This document shows positions 1 to 10,941 of a DNA stretch of 64,000 nt, in pieces. Source of the DNA: Dactylonectria macrodidyma (lineage: Eukaryota; Ascomycota; Sordariomycetes; Hypocreales; Nectriaceae); NCBI GenBank assembly GCA_020744425.1, contig JAGMUV010000006.1:2728001-2792000 (forward strand), in the 5' to 3' direction. Each line of letters begins with the position of its first letter. Position 1 is the first letter of the stretch. A model generated the notes under the pieces. That model was not told the DNA's origin, made no database searches, and was given only the letters and a program-made list of their open reading frames with translations. Both the position numbers and the translations under genes were made by a program.

Positions 1-1383
1 GGGGTGAGTGGAACGATGTGATTTCCACTCTGAACCAGTATGGCGTGACTGTTGTGGGGGGTCGACTTGGTAATGATGAAAAACCTTAGATTCCCGTCTC
101 TTGTTCTAATGTTAACAAAACTTTTAGGAATTGTCGGAATTGGTGGATACCTACTCCAGGGAGGAATATCTTTCCTGAGCTCGCAGTACGGACTAGCTGC
201 TGATGTGAGTCAAGACCCAGAACTTATAAAGTAGAGCTAACCTTAGATCTCAGAGCATCGTGGGTTGGGAACTAGTCACAGCCAACGGAACTATTGTCAA
301 CGTTGATGCTCAGAAACAACCTGAACTTGCGGTTGCCTTGCGCGGAAGTGGTAGTCAATTTGGTCAGTGCATTTATCCTAGATTATAGGTACACAGACAG
401 CTAACACAAGTGAAGGAATCGTGACCAAGTTCACCATTAAGACATATCCCATCGGTCAAGTGTGGGGTGGCCTTCGCATCTACGACGAGTCCAAAACCGA
501 CGAAGTCTTCAAAGCACTCCACAATTTCGTACCGGGTAACAATCAGGAGCAAAAGGCTGCCATCATCGTCTCGAATCTCGTCGCCATCGGCGGCACAAGA
601 GCTTTCATCATATTTTACTTTTACGACGGAGAGACTCCACCGACATCTGGGCCCTTTGCGGACTTTCTCAAAATTGGCTCCTTGATCGACATTACCAAGA
701 CACAAGCCTACCCCAACTTGGTAAGAAACCCAACCTCACAAAGGGAAATTTGAGATACTGACAGAGTGAATTAGCTGGAGTTCAACGGTTTCGGTGCCTC
801 TTTGTTGAACTCGAGAGTCTCTTTCAGGGTAAGACTCGGTCTTCACGATCCCCTTCACATATTTGACCATCCATCAACTAATTTCTGACAGACCATTACG
901 ATTCCTTACATTGCCGACAATCCTACCATCTACTCCGAAATTTCGGCCAAGATGCGCGACATCACTAAAGCTTACTTGTCAAACCCTTTACGATTGACTT
1001 CCCAATGCTCAGTTGATTTCCAACCCCTCTCTTCAGCTGTTGGCGGACATACCGATGAACGCGGCGGTAACGCAATGGGTCTTACTGGATCAGATCCGGA
1101 TCGAGTCATTCTGGAGATCCAGTGCTCCTGGTCAAATGAGGGCGATGACGAGGCCATGCGCCAGTTCTCCCGAGATCTGACTTCCTGGATCGAGGGCAGA
1201 ATTCCCGCTTGGCTTGAGGGGCGCCAGGACAACGATATCTATCTCCCATTGTTCATGAACGATGCTATGGCGGATCAAAATGTCACGGGCAGTTACCGGG
1301 ACTTCGCAAAGCTGAAGTCCCTGCAGCTTCGGGCAGATCCCGAGGGCGTCCTTAGGACAAGAACCGGAGGTTTCAAATATTGA
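1..1383 (+). CDS. FAD-linked oxidase with BBE C-terminus (5' partial)
   Basis: The 3' part of a flavoprotein of the VAO/berberine-bridge family, which oxidises small molecules using covalently or tightly bound FAD and is often secreted or tied to secondary metabolism. The start lies left of the window. Exons that keep one frame are ..69, 128–204, 254–362, 416–720, 775–828 and 892–1383; the five introns are 49–63 bases with GT–AG ends. Visible marks are the FAD-domain GGxGxLxxxxG-like stretch GIGGYLLQGG, the segment FGIVTKFTIKTYP that follows the FAD fold in this family, and a C-terminal BBE domain with the typical end (GSYRDFAKLKSLQLRADPEG then TGGFKY). The substrate cannot be read from sequence. 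The family call is firm; the splice sites are my reading. Confidence 0.85.
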
Positions 1384-2096
1384 CTGGGATTTGAACTATT
1401 AAACTGTATTAGGGAAATGGTTGCACAAGTTCACATGGGAGGCAAGCTGATAGCTGTAGTCACGTAGCGTAACCTATCTGGCCTGGGGCTCAGACGATGA
1501 ATCTCAACATATCATCAACTATACTATTTGCTATCCGCTCCATGAAGGGCCAGTTGCTGCTGGTACAAAGTGAAAAACCACAGTTCACACCTCGACAACT
1601 CCGTATTGGAAAGATTTTATCCACCCCTACGAGACCGCATTTGCAATACTTTTCTGACCACCAAGAGATGTCCAAATCACTCTCCCCGCGTCTTCATAAG
1701 CCAGGGGGGCCCGGCCCCAACAAGCCAGGCCCCCATGCAAGGCTCGTCAACCCACGTCATGCTAATACAAACCGGGGATAGATTCATGTTCATCTTCTGC
1801 CTTGTCACATCTACCCCACCTTTTAGTTCTACACTTTTGGTTGTTCTCCACTGTTGCCTCGGTTCAATGCCGAAAGTAATAACGCCTGGCATATGAGATG
1901 AACAGTTCCCAAAGGCGGTTAGGCTTCATGGGTCTCACTTGAGCTGTAGGTATCTGAGTGTAGAGGCTGACTGGCGTACTTAACTGAATGGTCGACGTCG
2001 ACCGGCTTTGGAGATCTGACTTTACCCTTTCACGCATTCTCCTTTCAACGAATCGCCTCCACAGCAATAGCAATCGCAACCACTCAACTATACCCC
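1384..2096. other. Intergenic, no gene seen
   Basis: About 0.7 kb between the oxidase stop and the bZIP gene start. Short open frames occur on both strands, but none has recognisable protein character. It should hold the 3' UTR of the oxidase and the promoter of the bZIP gene; the last ~70 bases are C/A-rich, as is common in fungal leaders. Confidence 0.5.
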
Positions 2097-3255
2097 ATGC
2101 CCAAGTCTCCAACTCCCGTCGCTCCTAGACGACGGGTCCGGACCGAAGCGCAACTGAACCAAAAGAGGAAGGCGGATCGAGTCAAGCACAAAGAAAACCG
2201 CGAAGAACACAAGTTACGAATGGAGCGCATGGAAGCGGACATTTCGCAAATCTTCAAAAATCTCGACGACATTTCAGCACAACTACGCGCTCTTCCTCAA
2301 CTTGGAGCGGGCTTTGTTGCATCTCAGCAAAGATGGCTGCAGTTCCTCATTTCCAATATGGGCATCGATGCATCAGCCGTCTCCGGTGAGGCGCATGACA
2401 TCGGGTTCCTGGTTCGCAACCCGGCCATCCCGACGCAATGGTCACCAGGATCTCTGGCCAGAAACTTTAGCCCCCGGCCGTTGCATCCAGATATAGAACA
2501 ACCCCTACCGGCGCCTCAAACAACGTTACTTCCGGCCGTCCTACCAAGCTTGCCGCCTGTCAAATGTTGGTGTGGAGTCGAGCACTTTTCTCAGTCCAAC
2601 TGCCTGGAGTACCGCAGCTTCACCATCCTCTACGAGACCCATGTTGCGTTTCCCCATGATCCGCACCAGGCCCGCTCCTTACCCCGGAATCCATCCCTGC
2701 CAAATTTGACACTCCACTCTCACGGCGACAATGTTGTTACATGCTTCCTCACCTCGTTTCTCAAAGGGTTTACAATGACCAGCGTGGAGACCCTGTTTGG
2801 AGTCTACTTCTTTGCATATCGGCTCATGCGGGTACGTTAATCTCTGCTCCCCTTTCTTCTCGGTCTAGAATATGGGCTCATTTCGTTGCTTACTTGAGCA
2901 GTGGCGATTATATCCAGATCCCATCACGCTTCAGCACGTTCCGTCTTGGCTTCTTCCCACCAAGGTGCAAGACACGTGTCCGCACCCAGTAAGTATTGAC
3001 TACATCCCGTGGCCTGATCTGCGGGACTTCCTGTGCACCCGCCCAATGATCGAGTCTCGTCACTCGGTGAAACTGTATCTAGAGTCTCTTCAGCTCAGAT
3101 GGCCGGTGGGTTGCCCATTGCTCGCTGTGAATAGCGAGGGCCTCGTGGATGTGAGCCCGGAATTTGAGGCAGCCGTTTTCGACCTTCGCAACTGGAGTTT
3201 GAGTTCTGCTTGGGCGGATATGTTTCCTAGACTTGTATCACTTATTCACCCCTGA
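2097..3255 (+). CDS. bZIP transcription factor with DUF3425 domain
   Basis: A 362-residue nuclear regulator. Exons 2097–2831 and 2902–3255 are joined across a 70-base intron (GTACGT…GAGCAG). Residues ~10–45 form a lysine/arginine-rich basic region (RRRVRTEAQLNQKRKADRVK) leading into a short coiled segment with spaced hydrophobic residues, as in the truncated bZIPs that precede DUF3425. The C-terminal ~200 residues carry DUF3425 features: a CWCGVEH cysteine pair, an aromatic helical region running across the intron (FFAYRLMR then WRLYPDP), and the WPDLRDFLC…RWP core with a closing F.LRNWSLSS segment. Proteins of this type in fungi are usually uncharacterised or regulate stress or secondary metabolism. 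No target is evident. The leucine zipper is short, so dimerisation is inferred. Confidence 0.85.
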
Positions 3256-3935
3256 ATTCGACGCGGCCGCAGCCAACACTCGGCGATCGGTCAACAGGAA
3301 GAAATGAAACATGTGCTGACGGCGATCATCTCCACAAACTCTGTATTGTGTGACACAACTAGCAGATGAATAAAGTCTTGGCATGTCCTGTGTGATACCA
3401 AGTCATGTCATTTACTTCATAGTGAAGAAGGTTGTTGGTGGTGATTCGGAGACACACAACACACCTTCGTTAAAGTTCAAACGTACATTCGGTCACTAGA
3501 CGGGTTTTGTCGAGGCTACCTACACCCTTCCGTCATGTCTTCACCCTATCCATTTGTCCGTGGGTCTCCCTCATTGTTAGTCTTAAAGTTGAGGGTGGTT
3601 CCCCGCTTCCCACGAAGCCCCTTGCATGCACATTGATCACCTCACTTGACCATGCTTGGCCAGGACGACACACTATTTTGTGCATTCCAAGATGGTTACC
3701 GCAAGATCAGCCGACATCTAGATCTCACATGCGAGACTCCTCATCAGCCTCCACCGGGGAGCTACCGAGGGTCCCGAGGCAAACGCTGCATAACGCCCAC
3801 GCGGGGAGATCATGCAGTGTAATCGTCGACAGTAAGATAACTGATAGATAATGTCTCTCTGTACCTGAAACAATGCTACCGTCGTATCTATATCTAAATT
3901 TCTTAAGTTCATAAAATTATCCACAAGCTCGTCTC
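3256..3935. other. Intergenic, no gene seen
   Basis: About 0.68 kb between the bZIP gene and the rhodopsin-domain gene. Only unconvincing short frames are present. It presumably holds the bZIP 3' UTR and the promoter of the next gene. Confidence 0.5.
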
Positions 3936-5132
3936 ATGGCATCGGATAACCCGGCTCCGGCTCCGACGGGCTTTGCGGCTCTCGTTGCCGTAGCGAACGG
4001 TGAAGCTGAGGGCATTCGTGCTCTGAGCTCTGAAGCCATCCAAAAAAGGCTCGAGAATTACGACAAGAACTACCCCTACAGTATCGGCCTGTTTATTGTC
4101 ATCATCTCTCTCACGGTGATGGTGTTGATTGTGCTCTTGCTGAGGTGGTGGCTCAGTTGGCGGTACCACGGCCGCCTTATTCTTGAGGACTGGTTGATGC
4201 TGCCCGCAGCAGTGTTTTTGTGCGGCCTAACAGCGAACACGACCTTTGGGATTGCCACTGCTGGTCTTGGAAAGCATATATGGCAGATGACATATGAAGA
4301 GACTGTTCGAGTGCTACCGGTAAGTTAGTTAGCCACATCACTATCGAGAATTAGTAAATTCACACGGGGATAGGTATTATACGTCCACATGCCCGCGTAC
4401 ATCATTTCGACTTTCTTCACGCAAATGTCCATTCTCGCTTGTGCACATCGGATTGTGGGCCACGCTTCCTGTCCTTGGCTTCGCTGGCTGGTACGGCTTG
4501 GCTTCTGGCATTGGGTTATTTGGCTTCCAACAACGCTGTCAGTCTTTTTGACCCAATGCCTCCCGATACAGTCCAATTACACTCTCAGCATGCGATTCGA
4601 CCCTAACACGAAATGCAAGAGCTACATTCCCGTTTATGTCATTGTTGCAACCGTCCATGTCATCGTCGACTTCGCCATTCTTGCAGTACCCATTTATTTA
4701 GTCTTGAAACTACGGCTCCCTATACGGAAAAAGATTGCAGCATTAGCACTATCTTCCCTTGGCTTTCTGGCAGCGTCGTGTTCTATTTTCAGAGCAGCGT
4801 TTGCTGTTCTTTATTCCAGATCGGCCGACATTACTTTCATCGCATCCTGGATTGCCATCAGCAGTCATCTGGAGATTTCTCTCGCCATTATCGCATCGAG
4901 TCTGCCTCGACTCCGCCAGCGATTCTCTTTACGGGCTTCTACCGCGATGGTGGCTCTGTCGGACAACACGCCCTCGAAGCAACAGCAAGCCGTTAACCCT
5001 CACCTAAAAAGTGCAACGAAACACGACTCTCACCGTTCAGGAGTAGGTAATCATTTTGACAGGGAAAGTCAGTTGTCGGGGGAGTCTGAAAAGAAGTTGA
5101 ACAATGAGAATGACATTGGGTTAGCGATTTAA
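3936..5132 (+). CDS. Rhodopsin-domain integral membrane protein
   Basis: A 380-residue seven-helix membrane protein of the large ascomycete 'rhodopsin domain' family (PTH11-related GPCR-like proteins, without the cysteine-rich CFEM domain). Exons 3936–4319 and 4374–5132 join across a 54-base intron. Hydrophobic helices are clear: IGLFIVIISLTVMVLIVLLL, then LEDWLMLPAAVFLCGL, MPAYIISTFFTQMSILACAH, WVIWLPTTLSVFLTQCL, VYVIVATVHVIVDFAILAVP, a helix around LALSSLGFLAASCSIFRAAF, and the IASWIAISSHLEISLAIIAS helix. The family hallmarks are the D-W pair after the first helix and the E in the last one. The cytoplasmic tail (~70 residues) is polar and probably disordered. Its role is likely sensing or signalling at the plasma membrane; there is no retinal-lysine evidence, so it should not be called an opsin. 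Confidence 0.88.
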
Positions 5133-5366
5133 ATTGATCAACACATATGACTACATTTCTATAATTTATGTGAATTTAGGTTGCTCCGAAACTCCTACTT
5201 TTTTGACTCTGTATCGAGCGCCATCCATCACCGTGATATAAGAGATGCATCGCCACAAGGGTAAGAAACATTGCTGTCATTGTTCTAGCTGTCCAGAAGC
5301 CGAAGTTGAGCATTTAAAGAAACTGAGTAAGTCATATACTTTACGTGCTGAATATCGCTTCGTCTA

Positions 5367-7530
5367 TCAACTTCCAGTTTCATCTTCAGGGGCTCCATCA
5401 TCTGTGTTTAGAGGCTCCAACAACATGGGTATGTTTATCCAACTCTCAGAAAGCATAGGAATAGTAGGGTCCAATGCGGTGGTGAAAAATTCATCAATCC
5501 GGTTTAGGTCGAAGTTTGAATCAAATTCGCTGAAGATTCCGAGGTCAGTACCAACATCTGGTATTGAGCCGATATCCTGCGAAAACAATGTAGTATCAAT
5601 GGATGAAGAATCGGTTTGTCGAGAATCGAGGGAATGATGCGGCTGCTTATTTAGCAATATTACTGAGTCGCCAGTCTCGGCGGCATCTAGCATACTAGTT
5701 TGACCAGTGGAATGAGCATCCCTAGACTGACTGGGCGTTACTTTGTCTTGCATTGCGTTTGCCTTCCTACAAACAGCAACCCGTCCTACCTCTTGCATTG
5801 TGTCGAGGGCAAGCTGGGCCATAGCTCGTGCGGATAAAAAAGAATTGCTGAGGTCGCCTAGGACGTCGCAACTCTTGTGGAATAAACCGTATGCTTGCTT
5901 TTGCTTGTACGGTATGATGTTGTTTCGGAGGCTCTTGTATGCCACCGAAGTGGCCAATGAGACGACGTAAGGGAGGACAGGCCAGACAGTGATTGAAGAC
6001 TTGAGATCTTCGGATGCAATTGATATGATGTTTGCTGCGCTGAACATTTGAATTGCCGAGCATGAAGCCCGCTGAGCATGCCCCTGGCGCACCTTTGGTC
6101 GATCTTGTAGAATGACGACACCGATGTAAAACATTTCAAGGGACGCTTTGTGTTATGTTAGTTTTTTACGAAGTATTTCATCACTTGGAGTAAGATGCAG
6201 CCCATACCGAGTAGGGGGGTCCCGATAGTTATTGCCTCCGTCTCACCCACGAAATCTTCAAATGTTTGATGTTCGTTGCTGGATGCTTGTAATTCTGTGT
6301 CGGCATGCGGACGGTATTTCGAGATGACGTCGTCTAGAAATTGTGTTATTCGAATTAACAGCCGGAACGCAGGAGACTGTGTAGATATTGATTCCACAAT
6401 TCGATTGTCCATGTCTCGTCTGTGAATCAGCACAGGACGGCCATTTGTGGCAGCATTTAGTCGATCAAGGACCCATACGCACCAAAAGACACGCCTGTAC
6501 TTCTCACTCTTGCTGCTCTCCCCTGGCCACCCAAGATGAAGACCTAAAGTCTGCGCATGATGCACAGCCTGGGCTGCATAATATGTAGAAACGTCGCTGC
6601 ATCTCGGCTTGTCGACAAAAAATGCCATCAAGACGCAGACTTGAAGTAACACCATTTTATCTTGGATGAATCCCAGATCCAAGGACTGCTTGACGGCAGC
6701 AGCAATGCCAGCGCGGAAGTCAATCTGAGAAAGAATACTCTCGGTTTGCGGAAGCCGCAAATTCTTCTTCAGACCGGGATCCAAAGCTGCTGTGAGGCAT
6801 ATGCATTGCTTGAGAGCCACAGCTTCCATAGCGTTGTGTTTTTCTAATGCTTCACCTTTGATGATTGGAAACATAGGGTCGAACTTGGTGTAATAAAGGT
6901 CGGATATGACGCCAAAATCATGTTCGGGAGGCAAAACAGACATGCATTCTTTCCGCAGGTATGGCGAAAGGGCTTGAATCCCGGCAAGACCTGAGCGCTG
7001 AAAAGCTGAGACACCGGAAGGATCTCCCACGGCACTGCTGCCTCTCGTTCTGGCTTGTCCGTGATTTTCAGGTCTCTGCCCAAGCCATACTCCTACATCT
7101 GCGTGCCTTGAGCCTTTGTTGCCATCATCTTGACCGCCATTGGACAGGAAAGACGCCTCAGGACTGAGGTCGCCAATGAACCTCAAATACGCATCTTCGG
7201 AGATTTCAGGCTGTTGAATTTGTCGCTCGCCTTCTGGTGTGCCTATTTGAGGTAGTCTAGAAGTAGTATTCTGACCCAGGACCCGTACACGCGGAGCTTC
7301 GTCGGGGTTCTTGTCTAGCAACCCGTTTTGAGGCGATACGCCTGTAGGTTGAGAGGGACTGGAACGCTCTGCGTGAGAGCAGCGCTTCTGACCAACGTTT
7401 CAGTATGTAGTACTTAACGTGTATGAGTGTATTGACCTACATGGCGCTTTTTGCACGAGTCACAGGACCTTTGTGTGAGTTTGCGTTTTGATCCGAGGCC
7501 GCCAACATTATCAGGAATGAATTTGAACAT
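5367..7530 (-). CDS. Zn-cluster fungal transcription factor
   Basis: A 682-residue regulator assembled from three exons on the minus strand: 7530–7441, 7387–6208 and 6145–5367, with introns of 53 and 62 bases. Exon 1 supplies the DNA-binding half-cluster, which only becomes complete after splicing: CDSCKKRH joined to KRC, giving C-x2-C-x6-C at residues 23, 26 and 33, followed by S-H. The second CxxC half of a classic Zn2Cys6 cluster is not visible. An IGDLSPEA segment follows. The middle is a fungal-specific transcription factor domain: DLYYTKFDPMFPII, then the YYAAQAVHHAQTLGLHL block and RRVFWCVWVLDR. The C-terminus is acidic and serine-rich, a plausible activation region. It lies 282 bp downstream of the ribonucleotide reductase gene on the same strand; the targets are unknown. 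The splicing is my reading but keeps frame throughout. Confidence 0.85.
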
Positions 7531-7812
7531 TTTTTTTTTCAGCGGCCGAGGTATTGATTAGAAAGAAAATTTTGGCTGTGTGGCAATTTCTGGGATAAAT
7601 TTGGATCATAGATTTCTGCTCATCAACAATTTCGTGATGATTTGTAGCAACAGGGAGGCTAGGAATTTTACTATCGCGGAAATTGCTTCATCACTTTAGC
7701 GCAGTCACGTGTTAAGTAACCAACCAAATACATAACTCAACCTAAACCTGCAGCTTCAAACAGTATACACTCACAGATACTACTCAGGTCCCGATATCAT
7801 AATAATTCCTCC

Positions 7813-10314
7813 CTATGTCACCTGCGCAATCATTGTCTTGAATTCCTGCTCAGTGTGTTCCCCGCACTCTCGGAACTCCTTTCGTAGATTACTGTCACCC
7901 TTCCGGAAGCGTTGCATCGTCAGCTTGCCACCGGCGAGTCGTTTCGCCTCGAACAGGTCCTCGACGTCCACAAGTGACGGCACGACTGTGGTACGGAACT
8001 CATACGGCACTCCGCTCTCCTTTATGAGTGCAATGCTAGCCTCGAGAACTTTTGGAGCTACCTTGCGACCTGTCACCTTCTTGTAGTTCTCAAGTGCGCA
8101 CTTGATGTCCATAGCAACAAAGTCGACAAGGTTTTCGGCGAATACTCGACCCAAAACGACAGGTGATGTGCCGTTGCTGTCGAGCTTTATGCTCACACCT
8201 GCTTGTTTGAGAATTCTCATAAAAGGAATCAATCCTTTATGGATAGTCGGCTCACCACCGGAGATAACGAGTGACTTGTGTTGCGTAGACGTGATGTGGC
8301 GAAAGACGTCAAGAAGCGTGTAGTCATCACGCTCACCGAGAACGAGTGGTCCATTGTGACACCAGGGGCATGAAAGATTGCAGCGGGACGTAAACATGAT
8401 AGAAGCTTGAATCTTGCCGGGCCAGTCACTGAGAGTCAGTTTTATGTGCCCGGCTACAGGCAAATCAGTGATCTCGGCAACTTGGCGTTCGAGCTCTGTC
8501 TGTCTGTTTTCTTCTTTTTCGCTGTCAGAGATAGGAGGGCCATTTGTGTAGATGTACGTCTTTCGGAGAGTGAACTCTTTGGCCTTGCCCTTGTTCCAGT
8601 CACGAGTGGGACGGAAGTAACCGACGATGCGTGAGTAGACGAGACATTCCTGAGAACACACCGCGCATTGCGGCTGCTCTCCTGCAATGTAGCCATGCGT
8701 TTTGCAGATGCTAAAAGTCGGCGTGAGAGTGATGTAAGGGACTCGGTAACTCTGTGTCAGGATTCTAACCAAGTCTCGAGCCAACCTCCAGTTCGGCAGA
8801 CGCTCGCCCAAGAAGGCATGGAAGACGGTACCTCCTGTGTACGAGCACTGGAGCTCCTCTTGGTGGCTGAGGGCTGCGAAGAGATCTTCAGTCGTGTCCA
8901 CGGGGAGCATTGTCGAGTTGGTGTAAAAGGTTGGGATATTGCGGTCAGGAAACAGCTCCTTGTCACGCCGGGCAAGCTTGTAGCAGGCGCTCTCTGCTGG
9001 GCTAGCCTCCAAGTTGTAGAGATTGCCAGTCTCATTTTGGAATTCTTGAAGTTGCTCCTTGATGAATTCCAGAACCTCGAGAGCGAAATCTTTGTGCTCA
9101 ATAATTCCTTCGCCAAAGAGGGTGACGAGGGCTTCATTCATCCCGTTGATGCCGATGGTGCTGAAGTGGTTGGTCCAGTAGGATCCTGTGCGGTGCTTAG
9201 TTGCGGATAGATAGTGCGCTGCGTAGGGATACAAGCCCGAGTTCTCGTCTACGAGCTTTCGCTTTATCTCAAGTGAGTCTTTGGCAACCCGCAATGTTTC
9301 GGATATTCTAGCGAGAAATGACTCCTTAGTCCCATCAGATCGGAATGCAAGGTTCGGGAGGTTGAGTGTGACGACGCCGATAGATCCAGTCAATGGACTC
9401 GCACCGTACTGGCCGCCAACTCTGCAGTGCAACTTGCTGAGATCAAGACGAAGTCGACAACACATTGACCGAAAGTCTTCCGGGTCCAAGTCGCTGTTGA
9501 TGAAGTTGGCAAAATAGGGAACTCCATATTTGGCCGTCATCTGCCAGATAGACTCCCAGCGAGCTGATTCCCAATCGATGCCTTCATAGAGGTTGTAGGT
9601 CGGAATGGGAAACGAAAAGATGTTGCCATTTCCGTCGCCCTGGATCATGACCTCGGCAAAGGCCTTGTTGAGCAAGTCCATCTCCTCCTGGAAGTCACGG
9701 TACATCCACGTCGGGTGTGGCTCGCCACCAATGAGCACGGGCTGGAACTCGAGGTTTTTGGGACAGATCAAGTCCATAGAGACGTTGGTGAAGGGAGCTT
9801 GGAAGCCGCTGCGTGTGGGCACATTGAGCGAGTAGACGAAGCTCTGCACGTATTTGAAAACCTCCGTGTACGAAAGGTTGTCAATTCGGACGAAAGGGGC
9901 AAGGTAAGTGTCGAAGTTCGAGAGGGCTTGGGCGCCAGCGAGTTCTCCTTGGAGAGTGAATAAGAAGTTGACCGTTTGGTTGAGGGCGGTGTTGAGATGC
10001 TTCGGCGGGCGGCACTGAATCTTGTTCTCGACGCCGCCGAAGCCCTGGAGGAGGATATCTTCAATGCTCCAACCCGAACAGTAGGCGCTCAAGAATCCGA
10101 GGTCGTGGATGTGGAAGCGGTTTTGGTTGTTGAACTCCCGGATCTCCTCGGTGTAGATCTTTTGCAGCCAGTAGTCGGCAATGACATGCTGAGAAACGTA
10201 CTGCATGAGCCCCTGGTGGGAGTACGTCGAATTGGCATTCTCAGAGCCCTTCCATGTTGTCTGCTGCAGGTACTCGTCAACCAAAGGCACATTGTAAGCT
10301 CGTGCTTCCGACAT
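7813..10314 (-). CDS. nrdD-nrdG: Class III ribonucleotide reductase fused to its radical-SAM activase (NrdD–NrdG)
   Basis: One intronless frame encodes 833 residues. Residues ~1–590 are an anaerobic ribonucleoside-triphosphate reductase, which converts NTPs to dNTPs by glycyl radical chemistry; the last ~215 are an NrdG-type activase that uses S-adenosylmethionine and an iron–sulphur cluster to make that radical. Seen in NrdD: AYCSGWS (C79), SMCCRLRLD (C285/286), the zinc cysteines C537, C550, C553 and C557, and the radical motif YSRIVGYFRP with G565. Seen in NrdG: RCNLSCPWCHN (CxxxCxxC at 645, 649, 652), SGGEP near 685 and VAMDIK. No ATP-cone is seen at the N-terminus. The start is the first in-frame ATG; 30 further R/S/T-rich codons upstream are open (to a TTG), so an upstream exon with a targeting peptide is possible. 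Prokaryotic origin is inferred. Product call firm; activity unproven. Confidence 0.93.
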   Translation of the reverse strand: MSEARAYNVPLVDEYLQQTTWKGSENANSTYSHQGLMQYVSQHVIADYWLQKIYTEEIREFNNQNRFHIHDLGFLSAYCSGWSIEDILLQGFGGVENKIQCRPPKHLNTALNQTVNFLFTLQGELAGAQALSNFDTYLAPFVRIDNLSYTEVFKYVQSFVYSLNVPTRSGFQAPFTNVSMDLICPKNLEFQPVLIGGEPHPTWMYRDFQEEMDLLNKAFAEVMIQGDGNGNIFSFPIPTYNLYEGIDWESARWESIWQMTAKYGVPYFANFINSDLDPEDFRSMCCRLRLDLSKLHCRVGGQYGASPLTGSIGVVTLNLPNLAFRSDGTKESFLARISETLRVAKDSLEIKRKLVDENSGLYPYAAHYLSATKHRTGSYWTNHFSTIGINGMNEALVTLFGEGIIEHKDFALEVLEFIKEQLQEFQNETGNLYNLEASPAESACYKLARRDKELFPDRNIPTFYTNSTMLPVDTTEDLFAALSHQEELQCSYTGGTVFHAFLGERLPNWRLARDLVRILTQSYRVPYITLTPTFSICKTHGYIAGEQPQCAVCSQECLVYSRIVGYFRPTRDWNKGKAKEFTLRKTYIYTNGPPISDSEKEENRQTELERQVAEITDLPVAGHIKLTLSDWPGKIQASIMFTSRCNLSCPWCHNGPLVLGERDDYTLLDVFRHITSTQHKSLVISGGEPTIHKGLIPFMRILKQAGVSIKLDSNGTSPVVLGRVFAENLVDFVAMDIKCALENYKKVTGRKVAPKVLEASIALIKESGVPYEFRTTVVPSLVDVEDLFEAKRLAGGKLTMQRFRKGDSNLRKEFRECGEHTEQEFKTMIAQVT

Positions 10315-10941
10315 TGGCGCGGATGAGGTTGTGTCTGCGTGTCTAGAACGCGGAGAAGGAATTGAGGTAAATGGTTTCGCGTTGGCTATTCCACGAGTGC
10401 ACAACCGCTTTTGCCAGGCGCATTTCTAGGCTTTTAGCATTTCTTATTTGTACCTGCTGTTTTTCATGCGACGCGTTCCAAATCGTGTTGCCACGCGGAC
10501 TTGAACACGCCGAGATCTCGCCATATCGCCATACACAACTAGGGGTCATCGAACGACCAACACTCCACCACCTTATCACAGACATATCATCGCTGAAACA
10601 CGTTCCTCACGCGTCCAATGAAGAGCTGCACTACTCTTAGGCTATGAGTCAAGCGCGAACTGGACGCGACACCTCGTGATTTGCAGGCAAGTGGTGTGAT
10701 AAATGCATGAACACCTGTCGGAAAACGAAGCATAACGTCACCATTGAACTGTCACAATAGCATGTATTGATTAGTAAAGATCTTCGCGGGGGTACGAGTA
10801 TGGAAGGAGCAATTTGCGTAATTCAGCCTTTGCATTGAACACACCCTTGCTCTGTGATTCTCTCGGTCCGAATCATGGACGTCACAAAAGGTAGGAGGAT
10901 GGAGTAGGAGCGACTACAACAGAGAAAAAAGAAAGCAGTAC
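10315..10941. other. Promoter side of the reductase gene and 3' side of the NLR gene
   Basis: Both flanking genes are on the minus strand, so this 0.63 kb holds the upstream region of the NrdD–NrdG gene and the end of the NLR gene. On the minus strand the sequence TTCTAG followed by ACACGCAG, about 40 bases before the ATG, could serve as a 3' splice site if an upstream coding exon exists; I cannot prove it. No other gene is seen. Confidence 0.4.

Noticed and set aside
2097..2300. Calling the first regulator a full classic bZIP
   Set aside because: The basic region is good, but the leucine heptads are few; the DUF3425-type short bZIP is the safer call.
5245..5637. A 130-codon plus-strand frame with a clustered cysteine/histidine start (HCCHCSSCPEAEVEHLKK)
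   Set aside because: It overlaps the last exon of the zinc-cluster factor on the other strand, whose coding evidence is much stronger; most of the frame is its shadow.
10315..10404. Using the TTG at 10404 as the start of the fused reductase
   Set aside because: Fungi rarely start at TTG; the ATG at 10314 gives a normal NrdD N-terminus. The extra codons are kept only as a possible upstream-exon remark.
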